Shown here in pieces: positions 23,600 to 35,823 of a DNA stretch of 64,000 nt. A model generated the notes under the pieces. That model worked only from the letters and a program-made list of their open reading frames with translations, did not search any database and was not told the DNA's origin. The number at the start of each line of letters is the position of its first letter. Within the stretch, counting starts at the first letter, position 1. The position numbers and the translations under genes are program-made. Source of the DNA: Isoetes taiwanensis (Eukaryota; Streptophyta; Lycopodiopsida; Isoetales; Isoetaceae). The DNA is taken from NCBI GenBank assembly GCA_021234155.1, contig JAJEKV010000027.1, forward strand, positions 12,350,716 through 12,414,715, read 5' to 3'.

Positions 23600-25090
23600 A
23601 GGGATAACCACTCAGCTATGAAGCTGAACTTTTATAAGAATGATGAAAGAGAGTCGTGGGCTTGGGAAAACCACTCCTCCTCCTCAAATGCTGCAAGATA
23701 TTGGCGGACCTTTTGTTTCAAAGATGGCCATAGATTATTAGGGTGTAGATATTCTTGGGAGAACACAAATTTTCTCCGCCTCTTCCATATTATCCATAGA
23801 AGCCATCCTTTGTATAGATTCAAAGCAACTTTTTTTCCAATTTGCCAAGATGATGGATACAGGCCTAACAAGATCTCTTTTCCTAAAATAGAAGTCTCAA
23901 ACGCTTCCTTCAATTTTTTCCATACTCTCCGTACCCCGATTGGAATGCCAAGCAATTTCGACAAAGACCCTACAGATACTATGGTCCAAGGGAAAGCAGT
24001 AACGTGAGTCGGAAGATGCTCATCTAATGGCCAAACAGCTGCACATTTGCTCCAATTGAGAAAACAACCTGATGCTATAGAGAAAGAATCCAATAACTGC
24101 TTCGCATTCAAGAGATTATCTTCTGAGGCCTCTAAGAACAAAAAAGTATCATCAGCATATTGATTACAGATTTGTTGCGATCCGTCTGTCATCTGCAGCC
24201 CTGTTATAACCCTATCTTCCATTGCTGCCAGTAGCACTTGAGATAGTCCTTCTGCAACAATGTTAAAAAGGAAAGGCGCCAAGGGGCATCCTTGTCTAAT
24301 GCCCCTGCTTACGTTGAAAATAGGGGAGGTCTCTCCCAAAACTAACATAGATGCACACAATGATTTCAACAGCTTTGCAACAATACTGGTAAACTCCTGT
24401 CCACAACCAAAAGCAAGCAACATCTTATCCAAAAAGGACCAGCTCACACTGTCATATGCCTTCTTAAAGTCAAGCTTTAGATAAAGCACCTTTTGACGTG
24501 GCTTTCTTGCCCAATGTATGCCTTCAAAAGCAGCCGCAATATTCCTGAGAATACTTCTGCCTGGAGTAAATCCTGACTGGACATCAGACCACCGGAATAG
24601 GTTATATTTTTTCCGCATAACCTTTTGCTATAATTTTGTAAAAGGTCGATAACAAGGTAATAGGTCTCCAGTCCCCTATGGCCTTCGGTTCCTTCACCTT
24701 TGGGATTAAGGTAATACGTCCAGTGTTTAGTTTGCTATCAAGTTTATCTGCTTGTAGAAAGTCCTAATAAGCACTGTACACAAGAGGCTGTACCCATTCC
24801 CAGTATTCCTGGAAGAACTCTGCTGGAATGCCATCTAGACTCGGATATTTATTTTTGGCCAGAGAGTAGACGGCCTCACGCATCTCTTCAACGAATAGCG
24901 GTCGTCCGAGTTGTTCCCTTTGCGTAGCGGATACCTTAGATACAACTTTTGAGAGAATTAACTCCTCAAAGCAATCTTGAAAGTTTATATTCTTCTTCTT
25001 AAAAAAATCTTCAAAATGTTTAGAGACATTGGCATTATATATACTTGAGGTTCTAGATAAACGTATGCAATTACTGAGCCCTCAGTAGTC
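23600..25090 (-). pseudogene. LINE ORF2 reverse transcriptase
   Basis: The minus-strand frame 24618-23632 (328 codons) contains ordered RT motifs: 'SGFTPGRSILRNI' , 'LYLKLDFKKAYDSVSWSFL' (first catalytic Asp), 'SRGIRQGCPLAPFLFNIVAE', 'CNQYADDTFLFLEA' (catalytic YADD), and 'GCFLNWSKCAAVWPL'. The frame continues 5' beyond 24618 after a frameshift, giving 'GRPLFVEEMREAVYSLAKNK', 'SLDGIPAEFFQEYWEWV' and 'GDWRPITLLSTFYKIIAKG' up to about 25000. Endonuclease sequence is not visible, so the copy is 5'-truncated. The C-terminal zinc-binding domain is replaced by a truncated tail ('WLLWIIWKRRRKFVF'). The copy-and-paste role (target-primed reverse transcription) is known for the family. This copy is inactive. 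Confidence 0.9.
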
Positions 25091-25104
25091 ATTATCTCCG
25101 CTTG

Positions 25105-25318
25105 TCTAGTATCATCATTACTGCAAAGCTTTTTCCCTTGAAAACCTTTCGAGGCAGGGTTTTTTTAATCCTAGTAGTAATGATTGTACTAGCCCATTGT
25201 ATGGGTCCCATGACCTATTGGTCTCCGTGGACGTTAAAAAAACTATTCTATTCTATTCTATTCTATTCTATTCTATTCTATTCTATTCTATTCTATTCTA
25301 TTCTATTCCTTCACCTGC
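25105..25318 (+). mobile_element. LINE 3' end with long ATTCT tail (copy c)
   Basis: On the plus strand 'gaaaacctttcgaggcagggt' (stem-loop), 'atgggtcccatgacctattg', 'gtctccgtgg' and 'acgttaaaaaaact' are followed by about 15 ATTCT units (25244-25318). This is the same block order as copies a and b. It abuts the 5' side of the minus-strand LINE at 23600-25090 but points the other way, so it is a separate insertion. Confidence 0.7.
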
Positions 25319-27290
25319 TGTGGCTTTCGGATAATGAGTCCATCCTCTCCCTGTACTAAGGACAATATGGCTGCTTGTTTCCTCTGCTTTGCTACTTTAA
25401 ACAAGGTGCTACGCACGGAGGGTTGCCCTACGGTGGCCCGAGAATGTGTTTTCATGTTTCTTGTTGTTGTTTCGTTTTCATGGTTCTTATTGGGTCATTT
25501 TATGTGTCGGGGCTTATTAATGGTTTGAACATGGGGTTCTGTTTTGTGTTGTTTTGTTTTGTTTATGAATTATACATGGACCAAGAAGAGGCTTGCAAAG
25601 CTCAGTACCTAGACCAATTAGGATTGATGTGCTTATGATCTTTGTCTAAAAACATATTAGCCATTTATGAAGAATGCTTTTGTTAGTTATATTAGTAATG
25701 GAAATTGTACAGGGCATGTATGAATACATGCTTTCATTTTCTTAGTGAATGCATACAAATATTAAGAATGGAGTACCCAATGGTACAAAAGGACCAATTA
25801 GTGCTTTGGTAATATAACAATCCCATTTCGAATATGTGTGTTTAAGTGCCTTGATGATGTAGTAATCCCATTTCTAATATGCACGTTTAACTTGGTTGGT
25901 GTCAGTTAATTTTGGTTCGGCATAGTGGTGAACCATTCTTAATCGAGTCCTCATATTTTCTTGCATCCTCACGACTATGTACATATTCCTGTGTTCTCTA
26001 TAGATTCTTGATTCTTCTTCTCGAGTATTTAGAGTTCTATATTATAGATCTCTCATATATTGTTGTGCTCCATATAGACTCTTGATTCTTCTTTTCGAGT
26101 ATTTCGAGTTCCACATTATTATGGCTTTCCCATATTTTGCTTGTAGGTCGTGGTATGTATGGTCCAGAAAATGAATTATGTCTCAATAACAATAAATATA
26201 TAAGGACTGTACCCAGTTAAGGCACATCAACATCCTAGGAAATATAACATGCCATTTACAGACCTTGTGGCTCTCAATACCACCAACCCATAGACTTCCA
26301 TAGACTCTGCCCCGATCTCCAACGATCCATTTATCTCTCCAACGATCCACTTACCCCTTGCCTTCTTTCGCAGAGCCAAATTCAAATGCTTATGACTTAC
26401 TGGTTACATGGCCCAATTATGGCGCAACTCTAGAGATTCTTGTAGGTATCTTGAGAAAATTTTAAGGGATTGTAAGAAATCTAAAGGAATATATAAGAAT
26501 CTAATAAAATAATCTTGAAGAGAAAGTCAACTACAGAATTTAAAAGAATCTATAGGGATCCTGGAGAGCCTAATGGAACATTTAAAAAATCTAAAGAAAC
26601 CTTGAGGCAATCTCAAGGGATTGAAATGAATCTTAAAGGAAATCTTAAACCTTTATACCATTTTCTCTTCACCACCAGACCTCTTTCACATCATTTGGAA
26701 CCGACACTAATTCTGCCCTTGCAACACATTTGAAAAACCCAATCAAGTGTTTAGGAAAGCATGCAAGTCTGAGTTCCTAACAACTATGCTAGCATTTATT
26801 TTAGATACAAACTATATTGAAAGTAGTTTTGCAATTTGAGGAGAACTTGGAACTGACAGCTCAAGAGTCTAGAATCTTCCCCAACAACAACCGAAATGGT
26901 TGCATCCAACTGGCGGCAACGACAAGACTCAGTCTTCTTATGACATTCAATTACGATATATTCATGACGACACGATATAAGAGAATCCCAATGTGAAATT
27001 GACCAAGCACATTGCATGGACCCTCATTTAAATGTGGCCTTGAACATACCACGTGGAGGCATTATTTATTCAGTATATACCAATTGTTAGGTATGAAGCA
27101 CTCATTTGTAACAAAGCCAATAAATCGAGCGAATGTATCAACCCCTTTCTTGTAGAGTTATAAAGTTAAATAGTGACAAAGGATAGAAGATATAAACGTT
27201 TTGAATGCATGAGGACCTAGAACATAAAGGCTATCAACGTCTCACCCCACCCCACCTCAAGTTGCTTCTTGTATCAGTACAGTTCCTGTA
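25319..27290. other. Intergenic region with two minor repeats
   Basis: There is no supported gene. An imperfect duplication of about 68 bp ('attcttgattcttcttctcgagtattt' type) lies at about 26003 and 26083. 26430-26660 repeats the degenerate 'aagggatctaagaaatct' theme of 22780-23470. The remainder is unremarkable AT-rich sequence. Confidence 0.45.
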
Positions 27291-27291
27291 T

Positions 27292-27382
27292 ACAACAATT
27301 TCATTATAGTTTCAATTCTGCTGTGTTAGGCATGTATCCTCGTGTTAACACAGCAGAATTGAAACTATAATGAAATTGTTGT
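27292..27382. repeat. Perfect 37-bp inverted repeat with 17-nt loop
   Basis: Arm 27292-27328 begins 'acaacaatttcattatagtt' and is the exact reverse complement of 27346-27382. The 17-bp spacer is 27329-27345. No mismatch was seen in 37 bp. Any transcript through it would form a strong hairpin. It lies about 260 bp downstream of the end of the minus-strand coiled-coil gene. A foldback transposon remnant or a hairpin RNA precursor are the alternatives. Confidence 0.9.
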
Positions 27383-27642
27383 TACGTGAAGCTTTGAGTA
27401 GGAGCAATTCTGCAAATCTGCAGGTAAAAAACAGTTAAAATGCTGGTAAAAGAGCAAGAATGCAGAGAAAAACTGCCAGAACTGCCGGAATGCAAGTAAA
27501 CATTTGGCGTAGGAAGACCAGTAGCATTCGGGTTTAGTCCACGTGTTGGGATGGGATTCGCAGTGGGGGCAAAATTGCTTACCCAAACTTTACATTGTGT
27601 TGAAATGATAGTATGCCTAAACTAGAGAAAACCAGTTTTTGT

Positions 27643-30600
27643 CTAAGTAGATGCTAGCTCACAAATAAATATCATACTAGATAAACAAGAACGTGCAATC
27701 TTGCCTCCAAGTCTTTTACTAACTTCGGTGTGCTGCACTTCAGTTGTATTACAAGTTTCTTCGATAGTGCTACCATGAGAATAGTTTACATCATCCATCC
27801 TGAACTTTTGAGCTGGTTGCTGCTCGGGATAAACATTTTTCTCAGTTGACCGGCTAATATCCTGTTGGTCATTTTGTTCCGCAGCTGTTCCTATATTTGG
27901 CCCGTTCACATCTAACATGGGCCCTGCATTTCCAACAGTACTTGGTGCCATAATTTCGGTTGCATTGCTTGTATCTGGTGAATCTTTGGTCTCAAATGTA
28001 GGTGGCTTACTTTTCGGCATATGAGAAAGCATATCATCGCTCTGCCTCCGTAGGTGCTTTTTGAACAGAGTCCGCATGCATTCTCAATGCTCATCCGTCT
28101 TGCCAATTCTTTGCCAAATAATGCATTCGATCTTTGGAAGGTTGCTCAAATTTTCAATTATGCTTTTTACCTCAATGGTGTATTATGTCCGGACATGATA
28201 AGGACCCCCTTCCCAAGGGATCCTATAGCATCAAACACCGTTGAAAGGAGTGATAAAGTCACATATCCTCATAAGAGATAGAAGTTGCTACTTAATGCCA
28301 TTAATATAAGTCGATGTGTCAACGTATGCACCTTGTATCAATCCTAAGTTCAAGTTAATATCCGCATAATGCCAGCAGAAAACTAAGTTTGAGTTTTTAA
28401 ATAATTTTACAAGCGACTCAAGTAAGAAATATATTTAATCGACTTGGGGTGCTAACCATAATCTCCCTATCCTTGAACATAATAACAAAATGCAATATTA
28501 AAGTTTATATGCAGCTTATTTTACAATACAAACCTTTTCATATAGCTTCTCATGATTTTGTAGTGTTTCTTTCAACTCATCAGATGTAGGTAAAGAGACC
28601 AAACTCTGCAAACAGGGGGAGCATCGTTAATAACCATTCAAGCTGTTTAATATCTTTGGTCTGGTTTCAAGAACATAGAACTTATTCTACTGCCGCAGAA
28701 GTTTGGAGATTGGGCTCATGCCTTATGCTTTGCAAATATGGTCAATATGGTTAGAGATACTGAGCAGTAACTTTTGACAACCACTTACGGCAGCACCATT
28801 TGTTGACAAAGTCAATGAAACTCTAGATGCTCTTCTTGGAGGAGCTGAAGTGATAGAAGCCCTCCTCATCCTTGCAACATCCTATTGCAACCATCAATAC
28901 AAGAATACCACAAGGATATTGTGATGTAAGCTTGTAGATGATTAAAATGGTTTCCTATGTTAACCTCACATCAGTGACATCTTGTGCTGCTTGTTTAAGT
29001 TCATCACTGGCAACATCAGCTTTCTTCTGCAGGCGTTCCTGGAGCTCTGCAATTGCAGCTTCAAGCTGTGCTAAATCTTGTTTGGATGGCTTTGACAAAC
29101 TTGCACGACGTTCTGTTATACTTGATCTACGTTCAGTTGGAGAGTTTGCTTGAACTTTATTCTCCAAGTTTGTGCAGACATTCTGAAAGAAAACAATGCC
29201 ATATTCATATACAGGGATACAGCATGCATGCATAAATACTCAATACATAGGGACAGATCTTATTAAAGTGGATGCAAAATTAACTCTTGCTCTCTCAGCC
29301 AAGTTAGTATGATAAATGAAGGCTAATTTTGATAACTTGTTTACCCCTACGAAATTAAAGTATAACCACACTTCATTTGCGTTGTGGTGACAAGTACGCC
29401 TTTATCAGCACATCTACACAAAAAGGAATGCATTTCTGAACTGGACATAACAGTTACAACTGTAATCTCGCAAGGTAATTAATCACATGCAAAGCATGTC
29501 TGTATCCACGATTCTTTATCACGATATCATCCCTTATTCTTAAAGCCAAATATTGGTTGGAATTTTGACAGGAAGTACTAAAACATCTTGGTCTTAAGAA
29601 AGTTGGAGAAAAACACTAAGCATCAGAATGGTACAGTGAATGCTTGGGATTTGCAACTGCAAATCATAGTGCAGGAAGGGGAATAATGAAATCAGACCTA
29701 TAAGAAGGACCTGCCGGCATGAAGCTTTGTAAAAATCATGTGAGTGTGATGCAAAAGGTTAGATGCCCAGTCGTCAATACTTTGTAAACAAAGTCGCTTC
29801 CAGATGGTTTTCTAAAATGACTTTTGAGTCTCTAGATGCTTTCGCATTCTGCTTGCCCTGGTCACTCACTGGTGTTAAATATCTCTAATAAGGCAGAAAT
29901 GTCCCATGTAGAAGTAACCCAACTTGCGTCTACTTCTAGTTATAAAAGATGGCATGACTAAGCAGTTGACAGATAATATACTAGAGGTTTTAGGCCAGTT
30001 TGGTGAATATCAAGAATCTAGCTTTAAACATACAGTTATCCATGTTGATTCTAATATTATATGCCAGATTGACAGATCAATAGATATTTCATAGATCCCT
30101 TTGTAAGACATGTCTATATGACCTTGCTATTTTTCTTCCTCATCCTGAATTAAGAAAGATGGCCAGCACAAAAAATGCCAAGGATATTTATACCAATACC
30201 TGGCAATAAGTTCGAAGTTCTTCAAAACCCATTTGCTTGGACCTTCATTGATCAAGTTGCATCAATGCCTTGACTCTGCACTCTATTAAATTCAAAAATA
30301 ATTTGGATGGCATTTTGGAAAGACCCTTATCTCACACAACATTCTAGTATTGCATTCTTACTTGTGTTTCGAGTAGTTGCGGACATCCCGATTCAAAAGG
30401 TGCGAGTGCAAGGCTTCCACTTCATCATCTAGGGTATGAAGTGCGGTTGCTATCTCCTCTGCATTTTTATTGACCTCGCTTCCCAAAACCCCAAATTCTT
30501 GTTTTAACACATTCAATTGTTGAGACAAATTCTGGTCCCCGCTCTCTTTACGTTTACCTTCCCCATCATGGCATCTAGCCTCCACATCACTAAGCCTAGC

Positions 30601-31190
30601 TTCAAGTGCACTAAGTGCCTTGCTATTCTCTTCAACCTTATCACATTGTTCTCGACTTTGACGTCTTGTACCAAGGATCTTTTCCTGCTTTCTGTAAGCT
30701 TTTGTCTTTGAACCCAACAATATCATTATTAAGTACCTTTGTCAAATTTTCTAGTGAATGAAGCCTTTGAGAGGAGTTCGGATCAAGACTTTTAAAGCCT
30801 CATCTCGCTTGTTTGACTTGAGAAGTCGCTTCTTGCAACCTGCATTGAGACAACGTCCAGTTCAATTGGTTATAGCATTTGATAATAGATTTACATGGAG
30901 AAACTATATCACCCCTCCTCAAGCTTGTTCAAACGGCCTTCCAAATGTTTGAACTGTTGAAATCTTGTCTGAGCGGCATCTTTACATTCTTTCACCGCAT
31001 TACTACTGCATATGCATGACGATGGGCCCAAATTATGCAAATAACTTGTGAGCCTAATAAGATTGAATTCAGATAAAATCACCAAGCATACCACTTTTGA
31101 TTGACTTCCTCTTTTAAAGCCAAAAGGTCCTTTTTGAAAGCCGAAATCTCTGTACCCTGCCCCTCTGCTTCCTTGCATTTCGGTTGGAGC
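27643..31190 (-). CDS. Multi-exon coiled-coil protein gene of unknown function (partial model)
   Basis: Minus-strand exons with GT-AG borders include about 31185-31092 ('FKKDLLALKEEVNQK'), 31005-30913 ('CKDAAQTRFQQFKHLEGRL'), about 30726-30358 ('LSALEARLSDVEARC', 'LNVLKQEFGVLGSEVNKNAE'), about 30235-30200, 29182-28970, 28881-28789, 28605-28534, and a last block to 27643. Exons 29182-28970, 28881-28789 and 28605-28534 are 71, 31 and 24 codons, all phase 0, which argues for a real spliced gene. The protein is heptad-rich with Arg/Ser segments ('ERRSSITERRASL', 'ASITSAPPRRASRVSLT') and a Ser/Thr/Gln-rich C-terminus. No motor, kinase or DNA-binding motif is seen. The block at about 30870-30730 ('QEATSQVKQAR') carries an in-frame stop or frameshift, so either the model or the base calls are wrong there. 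The 5' end is not found. A cytoskeletal or structural role is only a guess. Confidence 0.55.
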
Positions 31191-31255
31191 ATCCCGGATC
31201 CGCAACGGTGACCAGAGAGTTTCAAAGACAAATAGTAGGTTTGGAGCAGTCATCA

Positions 31256-31295
31256 GCATATCCTAGGTATATTCTAGCATATACCTAGGATATGC
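31256..31295. repeat. Short palindrome (17-bp arms, 6-nt loop)
   Basis: 'gcatatcctaggtatat' at 31256-31272 and its exact reverse complement at 31279-31295 flank 'tctagc'. It lies between the coiled-coil gene and the CTAT microsatellite, next to 'ggtttgcccccctaggggca'. Confidence 0.85.
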
Positions 31296-31349
31296 CATAA
31301 ACCCACATAAACAAGGGTTTGCCCCCCTAGGGGCAACCCAAAAAGAAAC

Positions 31350-31822
<473 letters not shown>

Positions 31823-33670
31823 TTTTTTTTTTTTTTTGAAGAACTGTGTCAGCAATATATTAAAAGAATGATAATGTTACAAAGCAAGTGAGGAGGAAGG
31901 AGAACTGCCCCAAAGAGACAGTGATACCTCGACACTCCACAACAACTGCAACTCTACTGCTGTACAAACTGGCCATCACCATCTACCACACCCAAGAAGT
32001 CCCGCCAAATGGAAAACTTCCGCTCTACTAATCCCGGGAACACCAAAAAGCTTTGAAATAGCTTGTACCTGAGTCGAGGAATCAGAGAGGCTGCAGGCTG
32101 CTGAATCCCCTGAAATATCCACAACCGCCGCTTCCAAATCAACCACACCAACCAAGCCCACGCCACGGATGCAAGGCTTGTCTTTGCCATTCTGGCGGCC
32201 AAGCACCGGATATACATGAAGCGGCAATTGTTGGCTATTCAATCTCACACCAAACGAGCCCCTGACCCAATCCCCGGCAACCCGCAAGTGAGGGCATAAA
32301 ACCGCACAATGCTCCACGGTCTCACGATGAAGGCCACAACAAGGGGCAAAGAGGGCTCACACCCGCCTAAACCCGACTCACAAGGACATTCACCGATACG
32401 GCGATTGCACCACCTGCCAAGCACCCGAACCTTGATTGGGGAAGTGAGCTCCATGTCCACGTCCAAACCGAAGCCATCGAGAACCCTGGCTGCAGAGACC
32501 ACTTGCCCGGAAGGGGGGGAGTGTCATGAATAGCCAACACCCGGTAACAAGACCGCACAAAACAAGAAGATACAACATCCGGATGAACCTTCCAAACCCC
32601 GCACCACCACATCACCACGAGGGACTATAGGTATGTGTAGCGGAATACTCCCGCCACTTGTTCCCGGATAGCCCGCCAGTCCCCCTTCCTTAAAAAGTTT
32701 AGCTCGAAAAGAACTCCCACGGCTAGTGACCATCCCAATACCAATCCTCCAAGGTGAGCACTGGCGGCTTCGCCTCCAACGAACTTTGTCCAGAGCATGC
32801 ACACGATGGCGACCAAGGGCAAGTAATGCGCGGGGGTAGAGGAACCCACAAGAAAGGAGAAGAGTGGTGATAAACCGAGGCATAATTTAGCCGGAAGAGC
32901 ACACGCCGCGATCCCAAGCCCGCAACACCCCCGTGAGAAAAGGGGATGCATGTGGGAAAGGCCGGAGACCATACAAGCGGTGCCCGGGGCAACTCTACAT
33001 GCACGCATCGACTTTCCAAATGCCACACAATGGCGAAGAGATTGCCACAATAGTGCCGCACCGGGAGAAGATGCTCCATCTGCCTGGAATGCTCCAAATA
33101 AACTTAGAGACCAACACCTTACTATGCGATTGCCAAATCCGGAATGGCCAAGCCCCCATCCTCCCGGGCGGAGACACTTCCACCAAGCCACTTTAACAAC
33201 CGCCCCTTCATCATCCCCCGCCCCACACAAAATTTGAACAATCTTATCCAAAGCACGTATCTTACCCTCGAGGAGCTAACATCGCAGATCTTTGTATACA
33301 CATGAGTGCTACAAAGTACTGACTTGGCAATAGTGATCCTACCTGCCATGGACAACTTGCTACCCTTCCACCAATTGAGGTGTTTCTGCAACCCCTGCAA
33401 AATCTCATCCCACACCCTCCCCATGGAAACATCCCCTCCAAAGGGAATACCCAACAGCTTAGTACACACATTACCTGGAAGCACCTTCCAAGGGAATAGA
33501 GCCAAACAAGGGGGAGGCGGAGTCAACTGGGCCCATAATGCGGAGCATTTGCCCCAATTCAGAAGAATGCCTGAGGCCAAGGAGAAAGTATCCAGCAAAC
33601 CCTTCACATTCCGCAAATTCCTCTCTTCTGCCACCAAGAAGAGAAAAGTGTCATCTGCCTTTAAAGAAGC
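31823..33670 (-). pseudogene. 5'-truncated LINE with poly(A) tail
   Basis: On the minus strand the sequence begins inside the reverse transcriptase at 'KADDTFLFLVAEER' (about 33662), keeping only the ADD of the catalytic motif. It continues with 'GILLNWGKCSALWAQL', 'CTKLLGIPFGGD', 'WKGSKLSMAGRITIAKSVL', then an RNase H/zinc-type C-terminal region broken by frameshifts (33250-31960), and ends at a T run (31824-31840 plus strand, i.e. a poly(A) tail). GC content is clearly higher than in neighbours, and three frames stay open for long stretches, which is a composition effect. Unlike the pentamer-tailed LINEs this one has a poly(A) tail, so at least two LINE tail types coexist here. Confidence 0.85.
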
Positions 33671-35823
33671 GTGAAACTCATAATGATATTTTTTTTATTT
33701 GGTCCAAAATCATCCCAGCATAAGTAAGGTAAATGGATTGTGTAATCATCATTTGTTCGTATTGGTTCGTGGTCTTATAAATGAAGCATGTAAGATAACA
33801 AATGGACATGTACGAGAATTTGTTAATGGAAATGGGTTGACTGGAAATGGTACATCAGGTCGCATTCAATTGGATAGACACACTTCAATATGATGTCCTC
33901 AATTGCATTATTCAAAAGCAAGCATTGAAGAGATTAAGAATAATAGAAGATAGTGGTTGCATCTCTATCTAGCAAGTGTGACATATCATCGTTGAAGTTA
34001 AGTATTTCCACAAAGCACAGAAAATATGGTAATATATTACATACTATGCTGGTACTTTTATGTATTTCATAAAAAGCCCGTATGCAATTATATGCTTGTA
34101 AGAGCAAGGTGCAAGTTGAAGTGGCAGGCGAGCTGCAAAAGCGACATGTACCTCACCTTGTACTTCACCCCTTACAAGGCACAAAAGCCCACAAGGGCTT
34201 TTAAAATGGGCTTCCACTGAAATTACGTCCATGTGGTAGAAATATTATTCCTATATGATTTAAAAAGTGTATAATTTCCTATTAATTTCAACAAAAAGCA
34301 TTTTATAGGGAATTATTTCAACGGGTGAAATTGTATCATAAAGATTGTACAAATTTGCAAGGCTTTGAATGAAAACTGGCTGAGATGGTTCATTTCTTTT
34401 CAAATAAATATGGATTCACTAGAGGTATTCAAATCAATCCAAGTTGTGTCTTCCATCGTGATGGCCTCCAACCTAGATCATTTAAATGCCCCACTTCAAA
34501 TCACTTGTAGAGTATAACTCCCAAGATGTTTAAGCCATATGTAAATGCAAACGCAAATATAAACATACTTACACGTCCAGATTTATGATAATATTTCATT
34601 AAGTGGATCTTGATTATCCTCTAAGATTTTATTCTGGTCTTTACATCTTTACTTGTACTTGCACTTCTTGTTAAAAAGTGTATGATGTCCTTCAGGAAAA
34701 AAGGACTTGCTAATTAAATAATGCATCTCGAACTTTAAGCCTCACCAATATCAATATACAACACATGCGAGCTTAGTTAATTTTATAAATGCTTTAGCAT
34801 CAAGATGCAGTTGGCAATCTATACCCCTTCATTGATATACAATTTAGAGTTTCTTATGTAAAAGTTCCTTAATAGATGCCTGTTTTATTAAGACAATTAG
34901 TCTTTGTGGAGTTCCCACCAACTTAAGAGCTTATTAGTAATGTAATTGCACCTTATCCCCAAGGACATCACTATATTCTTAAGGACAAATTAATTGCCAT
35001 AACCTGCTCTGTTTGCCAAATTAATTGTACTAGGATGCTACTGAAGGAAATATGTGCAACTAGGTGGAAAATGAACACATATTCTTGTTGATTTGTAGCC
35101 TGCCGGATAACCTGCAACTTATTTAAGGGCATGATGTGTCAACATAACATTTTCTAATTCCATAAGGTTTTCAAAGGGTCATTTTTTAGATTTGGTTCAA
35201 AAGAATGGTAGTGAAAAACATAAATAGTTTTCGTTTTAATTGTCTAGACTTGACAAGGAGTGTGGAGTAGATGAGCCTACTATATTTGTTCTGAGAAGAT
35301 AGCGGTGTATAGGCATGTACCCACAAAGCTATGACAACAATTTTGATCATGTTAGTAACTGGATGCATGCTAGAATGACGGATTTGATGCTTGTGATTGA
35401 GTTCAGATCTATGGCCAAGATTTTAGTTTAGATTTATGTTTAAATCCATGATCGTAAGACATTGCTTAGAGATTGAGGGTTGTCATTGTAGTTTTTAACT
35501 TTCTGCTTTAATTTCAATTTCTCTTTCTTCTTTGGCATCGCTCCTTCTTGCGATGACATCAAAGTCTTTTCATCCCAATTTCTTGCATGAAGGCGGTCTT
35601 CTTGTCTACAACAGATTGTCAGTGGCTCATCAACTTATAGATATGTGTAACAATATGTATGCAATGATTTGTAATAGTTGCTAGCCATGTATATTTTGTG
35701 TGTACACGTGAATATCCAATGGTTAACAAGGAAGAAACATAAAGCATTTAGACATAAGGTTCTGCAATTGTGGAAAAGCTATTGGATAACATAAGATTGT
35801 TCATAGTTAAAGTGTTGTATTCA
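33671..35823. other. AT-rich intergenic region
   Basis: About 2.1 kb without a supported gene, RNA or terminal repeat. Short ORFs here lack codon or domain evidence. Microsatellites and clear tandem repeats are absent. Confidence 0.5.

Noticed and set aside
32245-33674. Several long overlapping ORFs on both strands
   Set aside because: They are open because the LINE copy here is GC-rich; only the minus-strand RT frame has motifs.
34026-34232. Small ORFs on both strands
   Set aside because: No motif, no codon pattern and no splice partner.
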